A stretch of 23,681 nucleotides of DNA, from the NCBI GenBank assembly GCA_964641775.1, contig CAZXLK010000012.1:1-23681 (forward strand), written 5' to 3'. The translations under genes and the position numbers were made by a program. Origin of the DNA: CAIPFQ01 sp964641775. Its GTDB lineage: Bacteria > Chlamydiota > Chlamydiia > Chlamydiales > SM23-39. Positions 7,482 through 14,611 of this stretch are shown here, one piece after another. Below the pieces are notes generated by a model that saw nothing but the letters and a program-made list of their open reading frames with translations, was not told the DNA's origin and did no database searches. The number at the start of each line of letters is the position of its first letter. The first letter of the stretch is position 1.

Positions 7482-8778
7482 AAATTCTCGAGAAGGAAGG
7501 CTCCCTTTTTTAGGAACTGTTGAAAAAAGGGCGCTTCTAGTTGGAACCTATGTTTCAACCGATCTTAAACCCCAAACCTTAGAACAGCTGGGCGAGCTGG
7601 AAAGTCTTTGCTCAACTTACGGCTTAACAACGGCCATGAAACTCCCTTGTCCTCTTCGAGAAATCCAGGCAGGAACATATTTAGGAAAAGGCAAAGTCGA
7701 AGAAATCAAAAAACTTGCAGTAGAGACCCACTCCGATATTGTCATTTTTGACGATGAAATCTCTCCGCAGCAGCAGCGCAACTTGGAAAAACTTTTCGAA
7801 AAGGTTGTCATTGACCGCACCGAGCTGATTTTAGCCGTTTTTGCCCAAAGAGCTCAGACCAAAGAAGCAAAGCTCCAAATTGAACTTGCCAATTTTCGCT
7901 ACCAACTTCCAAGACTCAGGCGTCTTTGGACCCACTTAAGCCGGCAAAGAACAGGTGGCTCAGGAGGGGGCTATCTCAAAGGGGAAGGGGAGAAACAAAT
8001 TGAAATCGACCGGCAGATTCTCCGTCATAAAATCACTCAATCTCAAAAAGAATTGGAAGAAGTAAAAAAGCATCGGCAAACATTAAAAAAAGAAAGGGAG
8101 AGAACCGGCATACCAACCTTTGCCATCGTTGGCTATACAAACGTCGGCAAATCGACCCTCATGAATGCGCTGACCAAAGCCGATGTTCTCATGGAAGATA
8201 AACTCTTTGCAACGCTCGACACAACCACCCGAAAGTATGTTCTTCCCAATAAACAATCGATTCTTTTGATCGACACCGTAGGATTTATCCGAAAAATTCC
8301 CCACACCCTAGTTGCCGCCTTTAAAAGCACTCTAGAAGAGGCCGTGCAAGCTGACATTTTGCTTCATCTGGTAGACGCTAGCAGTCCCATTGCCTCCATA
8401 CAGGCAGATGCAACAGAGGATATTTTAAAAGAACTGGGCGCTGCAAATCGGCCAAGAATCACTGTACTGAATAAAATTGATGCTTGCAAATCGAAACTCG
8501 AGATCGATCGGCTCCGTTTCAAATATCCTAAAACAGTCCCCATCTCTGCCAAAACGCACGAGGGGTTCGATCAGCTTTTAGAACTGATGATCCGAGAAAT
8601 TTCTCTTCTTCGAAAAAAAATCCATCTCCGAGTACCTCAGAGCCAATATGCGCTACTATCTGATGTACTTCGCGATGGCAAAGTGATTTCTCGCGAATAT
8701 GATGAAAACGATATCCTTCTTGAAGTAGAAATCCCAAAGCATTTGGAAAGGAAAATTGCCCATTTTGAGGTGACATGA
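7447..8778 (+). CDS. hflX: Ribosome-associated GTPase HflX
   Basis: GTPase that binds the 50S subunit or 70S ribosomes and splits stalled or hibernating ribosomes. The N-terminal HflX domain has the glycine-rich segment RQRTGGSGGGYLKGEGEKQ (167-184) and a coiled-coil-like stretch (about 185-222). The G domain follows: G1 GYTNVGKST (229-237), G3 DTVGF (276-280), G4 NKID (342-345), G5 SAK (367-369). Length, 443 residues, is normal. The start is uncertain: ATG 7447 (or 7450) gives a 35-bp overlap with phnP, whereas TTG 7468 has a GGAG at 7457-7460 seven bases upstream and loses only seven residues. The gene overlaps the transporter by 4 bp (ATGA), so the three genes look like one operon. Confidence 0.95.
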   Translation: MMDWRLTLEKFKNSREGRLPFLGTVEKRALLVGTYVSTDLKPQTLEQLGELESLCSTYGLTTAMKLPCPLREIQAGTYLGKGKVEEIKKLAVETHSDIVIFDDEISPQQQRNLEKLFEKVVIDRTELILAVFAQRAQTKEAKLQIELANFRYQLPRLRRLWTHLSRQRTGGSGGGYLKGEGEKQIEIDRQILRHKITQSQKELEEVKKHRQTLKKERERTGIPTFAIVGYTNVGKSTLMNALTKADVLMEDKLFATLDTTTRKYVLPNKQSILLIDTVGFIRKIPHTLVAAFKSTLEEAVQADILLHLVDASSPIASIQADATEDILKELGAANRPRITVLNKIDACKSKLEIDRLRFKYPKTVPISAKTHEGFDQLLELMIREISLLRKKIHLRVPQSQYALLSDVLRDGKVISREYDENDILLEVEIPKHLERKIAHFEVT

Positions 8779-10082
8779 ATAAGGTCCGTCTGCGTGGGTA
8801 TTTAGCTGCCTTTACAGCTGCTATTGGCGGCTTTTTGCAAAGTTATTCTCTCTGTTGCATTGCAGGCGCCCTTCTTTTTATCGGACAAGAATTTCCACTC
8901 ACTCCAAATCAAGAAGGGTTTGCTGCTTCCATCATTATCCTTGGAGCTTTGGGCGGATCTCTCTTTGCAGGATCTTTAGCGGATCGCTTGGGACGGCGCA
9001 AGATGATTTTTATCTCATCGATTGTTTTCGTTATATCGAATATTCCGATCCTCTTTGTCCCTAGTTTTACATGGTTTTTAACTTTTCGGTTTTTCTCAGG
9101 AATTGCAATAGGGATTACTGCTATGGTAATTCCTCTTTATCTTGCCGAAATTTCCCCTCCTAAATACCGAGGCGCTTTTGTTGCAACTTTTCAGCTGGCA
9201 GTAACTTTAGGCTCTCTCATTGCGTATCTTGTCAATTTGAGTTTTGCAGGATCAGAAAATTGGCGCTTTATGCTTTTTTTTACGTCAATTTTTGCATCCA
9301 TTCAATTCTTTTTGCTTTTCTTTATCCCCGAAACTCCAAAATGGCTCATGGCATCGGGACAAACCAAAAAAGCCATAGAAGTGCAAATGTCACTCCATAG
9401 CTCAACCGCTTTACCTCATGATCCAAAAGAAAAAAAGATGGGCGGCTGGAAATTGCTTTTACAACCCATTTATCGAAAGGGGCTTTTTATCGGTCTTTGC
9501 CTGATGATCGTGCAGCAGTGGGTGGGGATCAATGCCATTGTCTATTTTGCGCCTAAAATTTTTGAGCAGGCAGGCTTTAACACTCCAAAAAGCGCAATCA
9601 TGGTCACATTCGGGCTGGGCTGTGTGAATTTTATGGCGACATTGTTTTCTCTTTTCTTAATCGATCGGCCCGGGCGCCGCATCCTCCTCCTCATCAGCCA
9701 GGCAGGAGTTGCCATCACCTTGATTTGTTTTTCCCTCTTTCTTGCTTTCGATTCGGACTACCACATTTTAATAGTGATTTTTTCGGTTCTCTATCTTACA
9801 GCGTTTGCCATCGGGCTTGGCCCTATTCCTTGGGTCTTAGTTTCTGAAATCTTTCCCCTCGCAATCCGCGCCCATGCCATTGCTTTAATGGTCTTCATCA
9901 GCTGGATCAACACCTTCCTCGTCGTCTATTCCTTCCCCCGCTTCCTTGCCTCTCTCGGCGCCGCCGGCTCCTTCACCATCTACACTATCTTCACCATCCT
10001 CACCTTCTTCCTCCTCCTCAAAATCGTCCCCGAAACCAAAGGCAAAACCCTCGAAGAAATCGAGACTGCCCTCTATAAGTGA
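8775..10082 (+). CDS. Sugar-porter family MFS transporter
   Basis: A 435-residue inner-membrane transporter with about 12 hydrophobic helices, probably a sugar/H+ symporter of the SP family (XylE/GalP/GLUT-like). Signature motifs: GSLADRLGRRK after helix 2, the helix 4-5 segment IPLYLAEISPPKYRGAF, PETPKWLMASGQ at the end of helix 6, QQWVGINAIVYFAP in helix 7, DRPGRR in the second half, and PETKGKTLEEIE at the C-terminus. The QQxxGxNxxxYY-like motif and PETKG are typical of hexose/pentose porters; which sugar is unclear, and xylose, hexose or inositol are all possible. It may supply the glycogen branch seen downstream (inference). It begins in the hflX stop (ATGA). Its last 64 codons change abruptly to C-ending codons. 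Confidence 0.88.
   Translation: MNKVRLRGYLAAFTAAIGGFLQSYSLCCIAGALLFIGQEFPLTPNQEGFAASIIILGALGGSLFAGSLADRLGRRKMIFISSIVFVISNIPILFVPSFTWFLTFRFFSGIAIGITAMVIPLYLAEISPPKYRGAFVATFQLAVTLGSLIAYLVNLSFAGSENWRFMLFFTSIFASIQFFLLFFIPETPKWLMASGQTKKAIEVQMSLHSSTALPHDPKEKKMGGWKLLLQPIYRKGLFIGLCLMIVQQWVGINAIVYFAPKIFEQAGFNTPKSAIMVTFGLGCVNFMATLFSLFLIDRPGRRILLLISQAGVAITLICFSLFLAFDSDYHILIVIFSVLYLTAFAIGLGPIPWVLVSEIFPLAIRAHAIALMVFISWINTFLVVYSFPRFLASLGAAGSFTIYTIFTILTFFLLLKIVPETKGKTLEEIETALYK
9888..10082 (+). promoter_or_regulatory. Strong C-ending codon segment at transcription-unit end (candidate Rho-loading region)
   Basis: By hand count 48 of the last 64 codons of the transporter gene end in C, against 9 of the first 40; all eight Phe codons here are TTC whereas the start of the gene uses TTT. 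The transcript is very C-rich and G-poor immediately before a palindromic intergenic element. Function is inferred. Confidence 0.35.
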
Positions 10083-10084
10083 TT

Positions 10085-10268
10085 AACCACTGAGCATGAC
10101 TGAGGACACTGAGAAAAAAAATCATCCTGCATATCTTGCCGGCCTTACCGGGGCCCCAAAAATGCATCATTTTTGGGGTGGTTTGCCGATCTTGCAAATC
10201 CTGTCCAAATTTTTGAAACGAAAAACAGGATTTGCAGGATCATCAGATGGCAGGATGGTCAGGATATT
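10085..10268 (+). repeat. Composite palindromic intergenic element between transporter and mtaB
   Basis: This element fills most of the 251-base gap. It contains three ACTGAG units (10089, 10099, 10108; spacing 10 and 9). A perfect 11-bp hairpin with loop CAT follows (10154-10178). A second hairpin has 17-bp arms with one wobble position (10188-10204 and 10225-10241, loop 20). Last is a series of CAGGAT-like units at 9-base spacing (10226, 10235, 10244, 10251, 10260; the third is 7 long and degenerate). No long open frame with coding character is present. Its ends resemble CCACAGAG/CAGGAT-type intergenic repeats I recall from several bacterial phyla. Remaining bases to 10333 hold a T-rich tract (10276-10283) and the mtaB leader. 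Confidence 0.65.
10147..10181 (+). repeat. Covarying hairpin, copy 1
   Basis: ACCGGGG, then a stem CCCCAAAAATG / CATTTTTGGGG around a CAT loop, then TGG. The same plan recurs at 19780-19815 with compensatory stem changes. No T-tract follows it directly, so it is not a standard intrinsic terminator. Confidence 0.6.
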
Positions 10269-10333
10269 TATAAAATTTTTTTTCAATTCTTTATCTTGCG
10301 CATCGTGTTTTGGCTCTGCAATAATAGATCCCT

Positions 10334-11566
10334 ATGAAATTTAAGGTTGTGACGCTTGGGTGTCGGACGAATCAGTATGAGTCGCAAGGGTATAGCGATC
10401 AGCTGAGGAAAATGGGGTATTTGCCGGCAGGCGAGGGGGAGGAGGCTGACCTTTGCATTGTCAATACCTGTACGGTGACGGCAGGGGCAGATGTATCGTC
10501 TCGGCATGAGATAAGAAATCTTTTAAAAAACAATCCCAAGGCAAGGGTGGCAGTTACGGGGTGCATGGTGGAGAGCGCGGAGGGTGGGATCAGGGCTTTG
10601 GACCCTCGGCTTGAAATTGTCCGAAATCAAGATAAAGAAAAACTTGTGGGTCAGCTTTTTCCTGAAATGGAAAATCTTCCGGAGTTTAATATCCAGGCAT
10701 TTGATGCCCACACCAGGGCCTTTGTGAAAGTGCAAGATGGATGCAATTCCTTTTGCACCTATTGCGTCATCCCTTATGTGCGGGGCCGCTCTCGATCAAG
10801 ACAAATTCAAGACATCCTTAAAGAAGTAGAAGGCCTTATTGCTAATGGTTACAAGGAAGTTGTCATTACAGGTATCAATGTGGGCGATTTTGATGGGGGA
10901 GGAAGGCTTTCAGATTTGGTACGAGCAGTCGATGCCGTGCCCGGATTAAAAAGACTTCGGATTTCTTCGATTGATCCGGATGAAGTGGATGATGATTTGG
11001 CAAGCGCTGTCATTGATGGCAAAACAACTTGCCCCTGCATGCACATTGTTTTGCAGGCAGGCTCCAATGTCATATTAAAAAAAATGAATCGCAAATACAC
11101 ACGGCAGCAATTTTTAGAAACTGTGCAAAGGATGCGCTCCAAAAATCCCGATTTTACAGTGACTACCGATATCATCGTCGGCTTTCCCGGAGAAACCGAT
11201 GCCGATTTTCAAGAAACGATGGACATCGTCTCCCAAATCCAATTTGCAAAGGTCCACATGTTTCCCTATTCTCCAAGAAAAAGAACCAGAGCTGCCCTCT
11301 ATCCAAACCAAATCAGCCATGAAGTTTTGCAAAAAAGAAAATCGGAGCTTCTTCGCCTCTCTGAAAAAACTGCTTTTGATTTAAGGAGCCGCTTTATAGG
11401 GAGAAAAATGAGTGTCTTGTTGGAAAACGAAGAAAAGGGGAATATGATTTCAGGACATACGCCCAACTTCATCCGAGTGTTTGTGCCAAAAAGAAATTAT
11501 AAGCCAAACGATCTGATTGAAGTGGAGCTCATTGAAAACACGCCCATGGGACTGATTGGAAAATGA
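10334..11566 (+). CDS. mtaB: tRNA t6A37 methylthiotransferase MtaB
   Basis: Radical-SAM methylthiotransferase converting N6-threonylcarbamoyladenosine at tRNA position 37 to ms2t6A, aiding ANN decoding. The 410-residue product has the three auxiliary-cluster cysteines C10 (TLGCRTNQYE), C46 (NTCTVT) and C77 (TGCMVE), and the radical-SAM triad C137, C141 and C144 in DGCNSFCTYC. VIPYVRGRSRS and FPGETDADFQET are typical; the C-terminal 65 residues fit a TRAM-like domain. TLGCRTNQYES with this length separates it from MiaB, which is also encoded in this window. No Shine-Dalgarno is obvious before ATG 10334. The first 100 codons are unusually rich in G-ending codons (about 42 by hand count). The stop overlaps the next gene by 4 bp. 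Confidence 0.93.
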   Translation: MKFKVVTLGCRTNQYESQGYSDQLRKMGYLPAGEGEEADLCIVNTCTVTAGADVSSRHEIRNLLKNNPKARVAVTGCMVESAEGGIRALDPRLEIVRNQDKEKLVGQLFPEMENLPEFNIQAFDAHTRAFVKVQDGCNSFCTYCVIPYVRGRSRSRQIQDILKEVEGLIANGYKEVVITGINVGDFDGGGRLSDLVRAVDAVPGLKRLRISSIDPDEVDDDLASAVIDGKTTCPCMHIVLQAGSNVILKKMNRKYTRQQFLETVQRMRSKNPDFTVTTDIIVGFPGETDADFQETMDIVSQIQFAKVHMFPYSPRKRTRAALYPNQISHEVLQKRKSELLRLSEKTAFDLRSRFIGRKMSVLLENEEKGNMISGHTPNFIRVFVPKRNYKPNDLIEVELIENTPMGLIGK

Positions 11567-12534
11567 AAATTGCCATCCGTGAAAAACTCATGCCATTTTC
11601 TCACTTGCCAGGCGCTGCCTGTCTTCTTCCGGGAACATGTATAGACATTACGGCGTTTCCAACGCTTATCCAAATTGGGAAAATGATTGAGCTACGTCTA
11701 CATGTCACAGGGCCTGTCAAAGACTTTACCCTTCAGCAAGATTTGGAAAAAAATGCCGTCTATGTTTTTGGAAAAGCAAAAGAGGGGCAATACCATCTTA
11801 AAATCACTGCGGAGCCAAATGGAATCGAAGTCAAAGCCTTAAGAGCTCCAAAAGTGTTTTTGATCAATGGCGAAGAATTCAAGACCCGCCTTTTTTTTGA
11901 CGAGGAGATTGAGTTCTATCTTCCAAAGACTTGGGAAAGGCTCTCTCTTGGAATGAATAAAGCCCAGGATTGGGATCTCACCCATCGCCGCATGGATCTC
12001 AAAGAAATTTTACCTTTCATTTTTGGTCTTGGCCAAAAAATCCCCTATGTAAAACCCCATCCACTGCGAGGCACCGGAAGACTTTTAGAAAAAGAGGATT
12101 GGGAAGGGTTTTGCAGAACTGCTTTTTCCAAAATCCTTGTCCCCCGTTTTCACGACACGGAGCATCAAGGGATCGCAATTGAAGAAGAGGCAAATGGGAG
12201 CCCCTGCTATCTTTTGCAAGAAGCCTATCGCAAAATCCGCGCCTTATTTTTTGACCAAGATGGTGATGATCTCTTTTTCCTTCCTAAATCCACTTTTCCC
12301 GCAGGCCGTATCATCACCTCCGAAATTGCTCTAGAATGGGGGAGCCATACCCTGCGAAGAGCGATTCTTAAAGTAACCTCATCTTCTGAGATCAAGATCC
12401 ATCTTCCCAAAGGACTTAAATCATTTCGCATCCGCACATCTCAGCATGCCAAAGGCTCTCGACATATAGCAAAAGAGACGCTAATATTGGAGTCTGGTAA
12501 AACCTATTTTTTAGACCGCTTTTATGGCCCATGA
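11563..12534 (+). CDS. Conserved-type unknown protein preceding glgB
   Basis: A 323-residue soluble-looking protein that I cannot assign to a family with confidence. Residues about 40-125 read as a beta-rich region (LRLHVTGPVKDFTLQQDLEK, FLINGEEFKTRLFFDEEIEF). The middle has charged and aromatic stretches (WDLTHRRMDLKEILPFIFGLG). The end, ALEWGSHTLRRAILKV followed by IHLPKGLKSFRIR, faintly recalls the C-terminal beta domain of some glycoside hydrolases. It overlaps mtaB by 4 bp and glgB by 11 bp, and Chlamydia also has an unknown gene next to glgB (CT865/CT866, from memory), so a part in glycogen or maltodextrin metabolism is a reasonable guess, not a demonstrated function. No signal peptide or membrane helix is evident. 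Confidence 0.75.
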   Translation: MKIAIREKLMPFSHLPGAACLLPGTCIDITAFPTLIQIGKMIELRLHVTGPVKDFTLQQDLEKNAVYVFGKAKEGQYHLKITAEPNGIEVKALRAPKVFLINGEEFKTRLFFDEEIEFYLPKTWERLSLGMNKAQDWDLTHRRMDLKEILPFIFGLGQKIPYVKPHPLRGTGRLLEKEDWEGFCRTAFSKILVPRFHDTEHQGIAIEEEANGSPCYLLQEAYRKIRALFFDQDGDDLFFLPKSTFPAGRIITSEIALEWGSHTLRRAILKVTSSSEIKIHLPKGLKSFRIRTSQHAKGSRHIAKETLILESGKTYFLDRFYGP

Positions 12535-14611
12535 TCCTCACTCCCTTCTTGGCTTACAGAACCAAGATGGAAAGCAAATCATTCGGATTTTTCGTCCCGG
12601 CTCCGAATGGAATGACATCGAAGTTTTTGGAAAAATTGTAAAAACGAAAAGAGAAGACGATGAGGGAAACTTCATCTACTTCCCCGAAAAAAAGGTCCAT
12701 GCAAAAGATTATCGGATCTATCATAGATCAGGCCTTCTTGCTCATGATCCTTACGCTTTTTTGCCAACAATAGGGGATACCGATTTTTTTCTTTTCAATA
12801 AAGGCTGCCATTATGAGCTCTACAACATGCTGGGCGCCCATTTTGGGACGTTCCATGGCCTGCAAGGTGTCCGTTTTGCGGTTTGGGCTCCGAATGCGCA
12901 AGATGTGAGTCTAATTGGCGATTTCAACCATTGGGATGGCAGGGTTAATCCAATGCGTAGCATGGGAGTCTCCGGAGTTTGGGAGCTTTTTGTTCCGGGG
13001 CTTCAACTGGGCGAAAAATATAAATATGAAATCCGGACCCAAGAAGGATACATTCGCGTCAAAAGCGACCCTCTCGCATTTTATTCTGAGCTAAGACCCA
13101 ACACTGCATCCATTGTTGCAAGCATCAACTCCTACTCATGGACTGACAAGGCCTGGATGGAAAAAAGAAAAACCTTAGATTTAAACCGCCCCATCCGAAT
13201 TTACGAAGTCCATCTCGGCTCGTGGAGACGGTATGGCGACTCATTTCCCAATTATCGAAAGTTAGCTGTTGAACTTGCCCAATATGTCAAAGAGATGCAT
13301 TTCACTCATGTCGAGCTCCTTCCCGTCATGGAGCACCCCTTTGATGATTCCTGGGGCTATCAAACAACCGGTTTTTTTGCGACGACAAGCCGCTATGGGA
13401 CTGTAGAAGATTTTCAATATTTTATCGATTATATGCACAGCCAAGAAATCGGGGTTATTCTTGATTGGGTCCCTGCCCATTTTCCAACAGATGATTTTGC
13501 CCTCATCCGTTTTGATGGAACCGCCCTTTATGAGCATGATGATCCAAGACAAGGAATTCATCCCCACTGGAACACAGCCATTTTCAATTATGAACGAAAA
13601 GAAGTTACCAATTTTCTCATTGCAAGCGCCATTTTTTGGTGCGAAAAAATGCATGCAGATGGACTCCGTGTAGACGCCGTAGCATCGCTTTTGTATCTTG
13701 ATTATGGAAGAAATGACGGCGAATGGATCCCCAATCCCGATGGGAGTAATTTCAATATCCCTGCCATAGAATTTGTAAAGCATTTAAATAGCATTATCCA
13801 CGAAAGGACTCCGGGCATCCTAATGATTGCCGAAGAGTCAACTTCTTATGGTGGAGTCACTCTCTTAACAAAAGATGGCGGGCTTGGGTTTGATTTGAAA
13901 TGGAACATGGGTTGGATGAATGATACCCTTAGCTATTTTTCTACAGATCCCATCTATCGAAAGTATCAACAAAATGATTTAACTTTTGGGCTTCTTTACG
14001 CTTTTGCAGAAAATTTCATGCTGGTTTTGTCCCACGATGAGGTGGTCCATTGCAAAAATAGCCTCCTCTTTAAAATGCCGGGAGATGATTGGCAAAAGTT
14101 TGCAAATGTCCGCCTTCTTCATAGCTATATGCTCTGCCATCCCGGCAAAAATCTCCTTTTTATGGGAGGGGAGCTGGGACAATGGGGTGAATGGGATTTC
14201 CAAGGGCAGATCGATTGGTTTCTTTTGCAATATCCTCTCCATGCAGCTCTGCATAAGATGATCCGCGATTTAAACGGCCTCTCCCAGGACTATAAATCGT
14301 TTTGGGAGAGGGATTTTACCTGGGAAGGGTTTCAGTGGATCGATTTTTCAGACGCAGACCGAAGCATCATCTCTTTTTTGAGAAAAAGCTCAGGCCCAAC
14401 GGTTGTCTGCGTGCATAATTTTACACCCGAAGTGTATCATGATTACGGAATTAAGTTAGCAAATGTGAAAAAGATTAAAGAAATTTTTAATACTGATGCC
14501 AAAGATTATGGAGGCTCCAACGTCCTCAATCCTTCCATTCGGATTGAAAAAGAACATTTTCTGATGTCGGTCGCCCCCCTTGCTACCCACATCTTCGAAG
14601 TTGAGTTATGA
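12524..14611 (+). CDS. glgB: 1,4-alpha-glucan branching enzyme
   Basis: Makes alpha-1,6 branches in glycogen by transferring a cut alpha-1,4 chain. The 695-residue product has an N-terminal GlgB/CBM48 region with VRFAVWAPNAQDVSLIGDFN (116-135), then the GH13 barrel: IYEVHLGSWRR (227-236), WVPAHFPTDD (315-324), nucleophile Asp384 in GLRVDAVASLLYLDY, acid Glu437 in MIAEEST, and third Asp505 in LSHDEVVH. The alpha-amylase C-terminal domain closes the protein. Length is close to the usual 630-730. It overlaps the preceding unknown gene by 11 bp and ligA by 4 bp (ATGA). No other glg gene is in the window. Confidence 0.97.
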   Translation: MAHDPHSLLGLQNQDGKQIIRIFRPGSEWNDIEVFGKIVKTKREDDEGNFIYFPEKKVHAKDYRIYHRSGLLAHDPYAFLPTIGDTDFFLFNKGCHYELYNMLGAHFGTFHGLQGVRFAVWAPNAQDVSLIGDFNHWDGRVNPMRSMGVSGVWELFVPGLQLGEKYKYEIRTQEGYIRVKSDPLAFYSELRPNTASIVASINSYSWTDKAWMEKRKTLDLNRPIRIYEVHLGSWRRYGDSFPNYRKLAVELAQYVKEMHFTHVELLPVMEHPFDDSWGYQTTGFFATTSRYGTVEDFQYFIDYMHSQEIGVILDWVPAHFPTDDFALIRFDGTALYEHDDPRQGIHPHWNTAIFNYERKEVTNFLIASAIFWCEKMHADGLRVDAVASLLYLDYGRNDGEWIPNPDGSNFNIPAIEFVKHLNSIIHERTPGILMIAEESTSYGGVTLLTKDGGLGFDLKWNMGWMNDTLSYFSTDPIYRKYQQNDLTFGLLYAFAENFMLVLSHDEVVHCKNSLLFKMPGDDWQKFANVRLLHSYMLCHPGKNLLFMGGELGQWGEWDFQGQIDWFLLQYPLHAALHKMIRDLNGLSQDYKSFWERDFTWEGFQWIDFSDADRSIISFLRKSSGPTVVCVHNFTPEVYHDYGIKLANVKKIKEIFNTDAKDYGGSNVLNPSIRIEKEHFLMSVAPLATHIFEVEL

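Noticed and set aside
10154..10178. Intrinsic terminator after the transporter gene
   Set aside because: A strong hairpin but followed by TGGTTTGCC rather than a T-tract; kept as a repeat instead.
10226..10268. CRISPR-like array
   Set aside because: Units are 9 bases with no spacers and lie beside a hairpin; no cas genes are present.
10096..10344. 82-codon open frame across the transporter/mtaB gap
   Set aside because: It translates the palindromic element and CAGGAT units, has no ribosome binding site and no family similarity; the sequence is better explained as a structured repeat.
13262..13783. 173-codon open frame antisense to glgB
   Set aside because: It lies wholly opposite the GH13 barrel coding sequence, which has all catalytic motifs; no start signal or recognisable protein.
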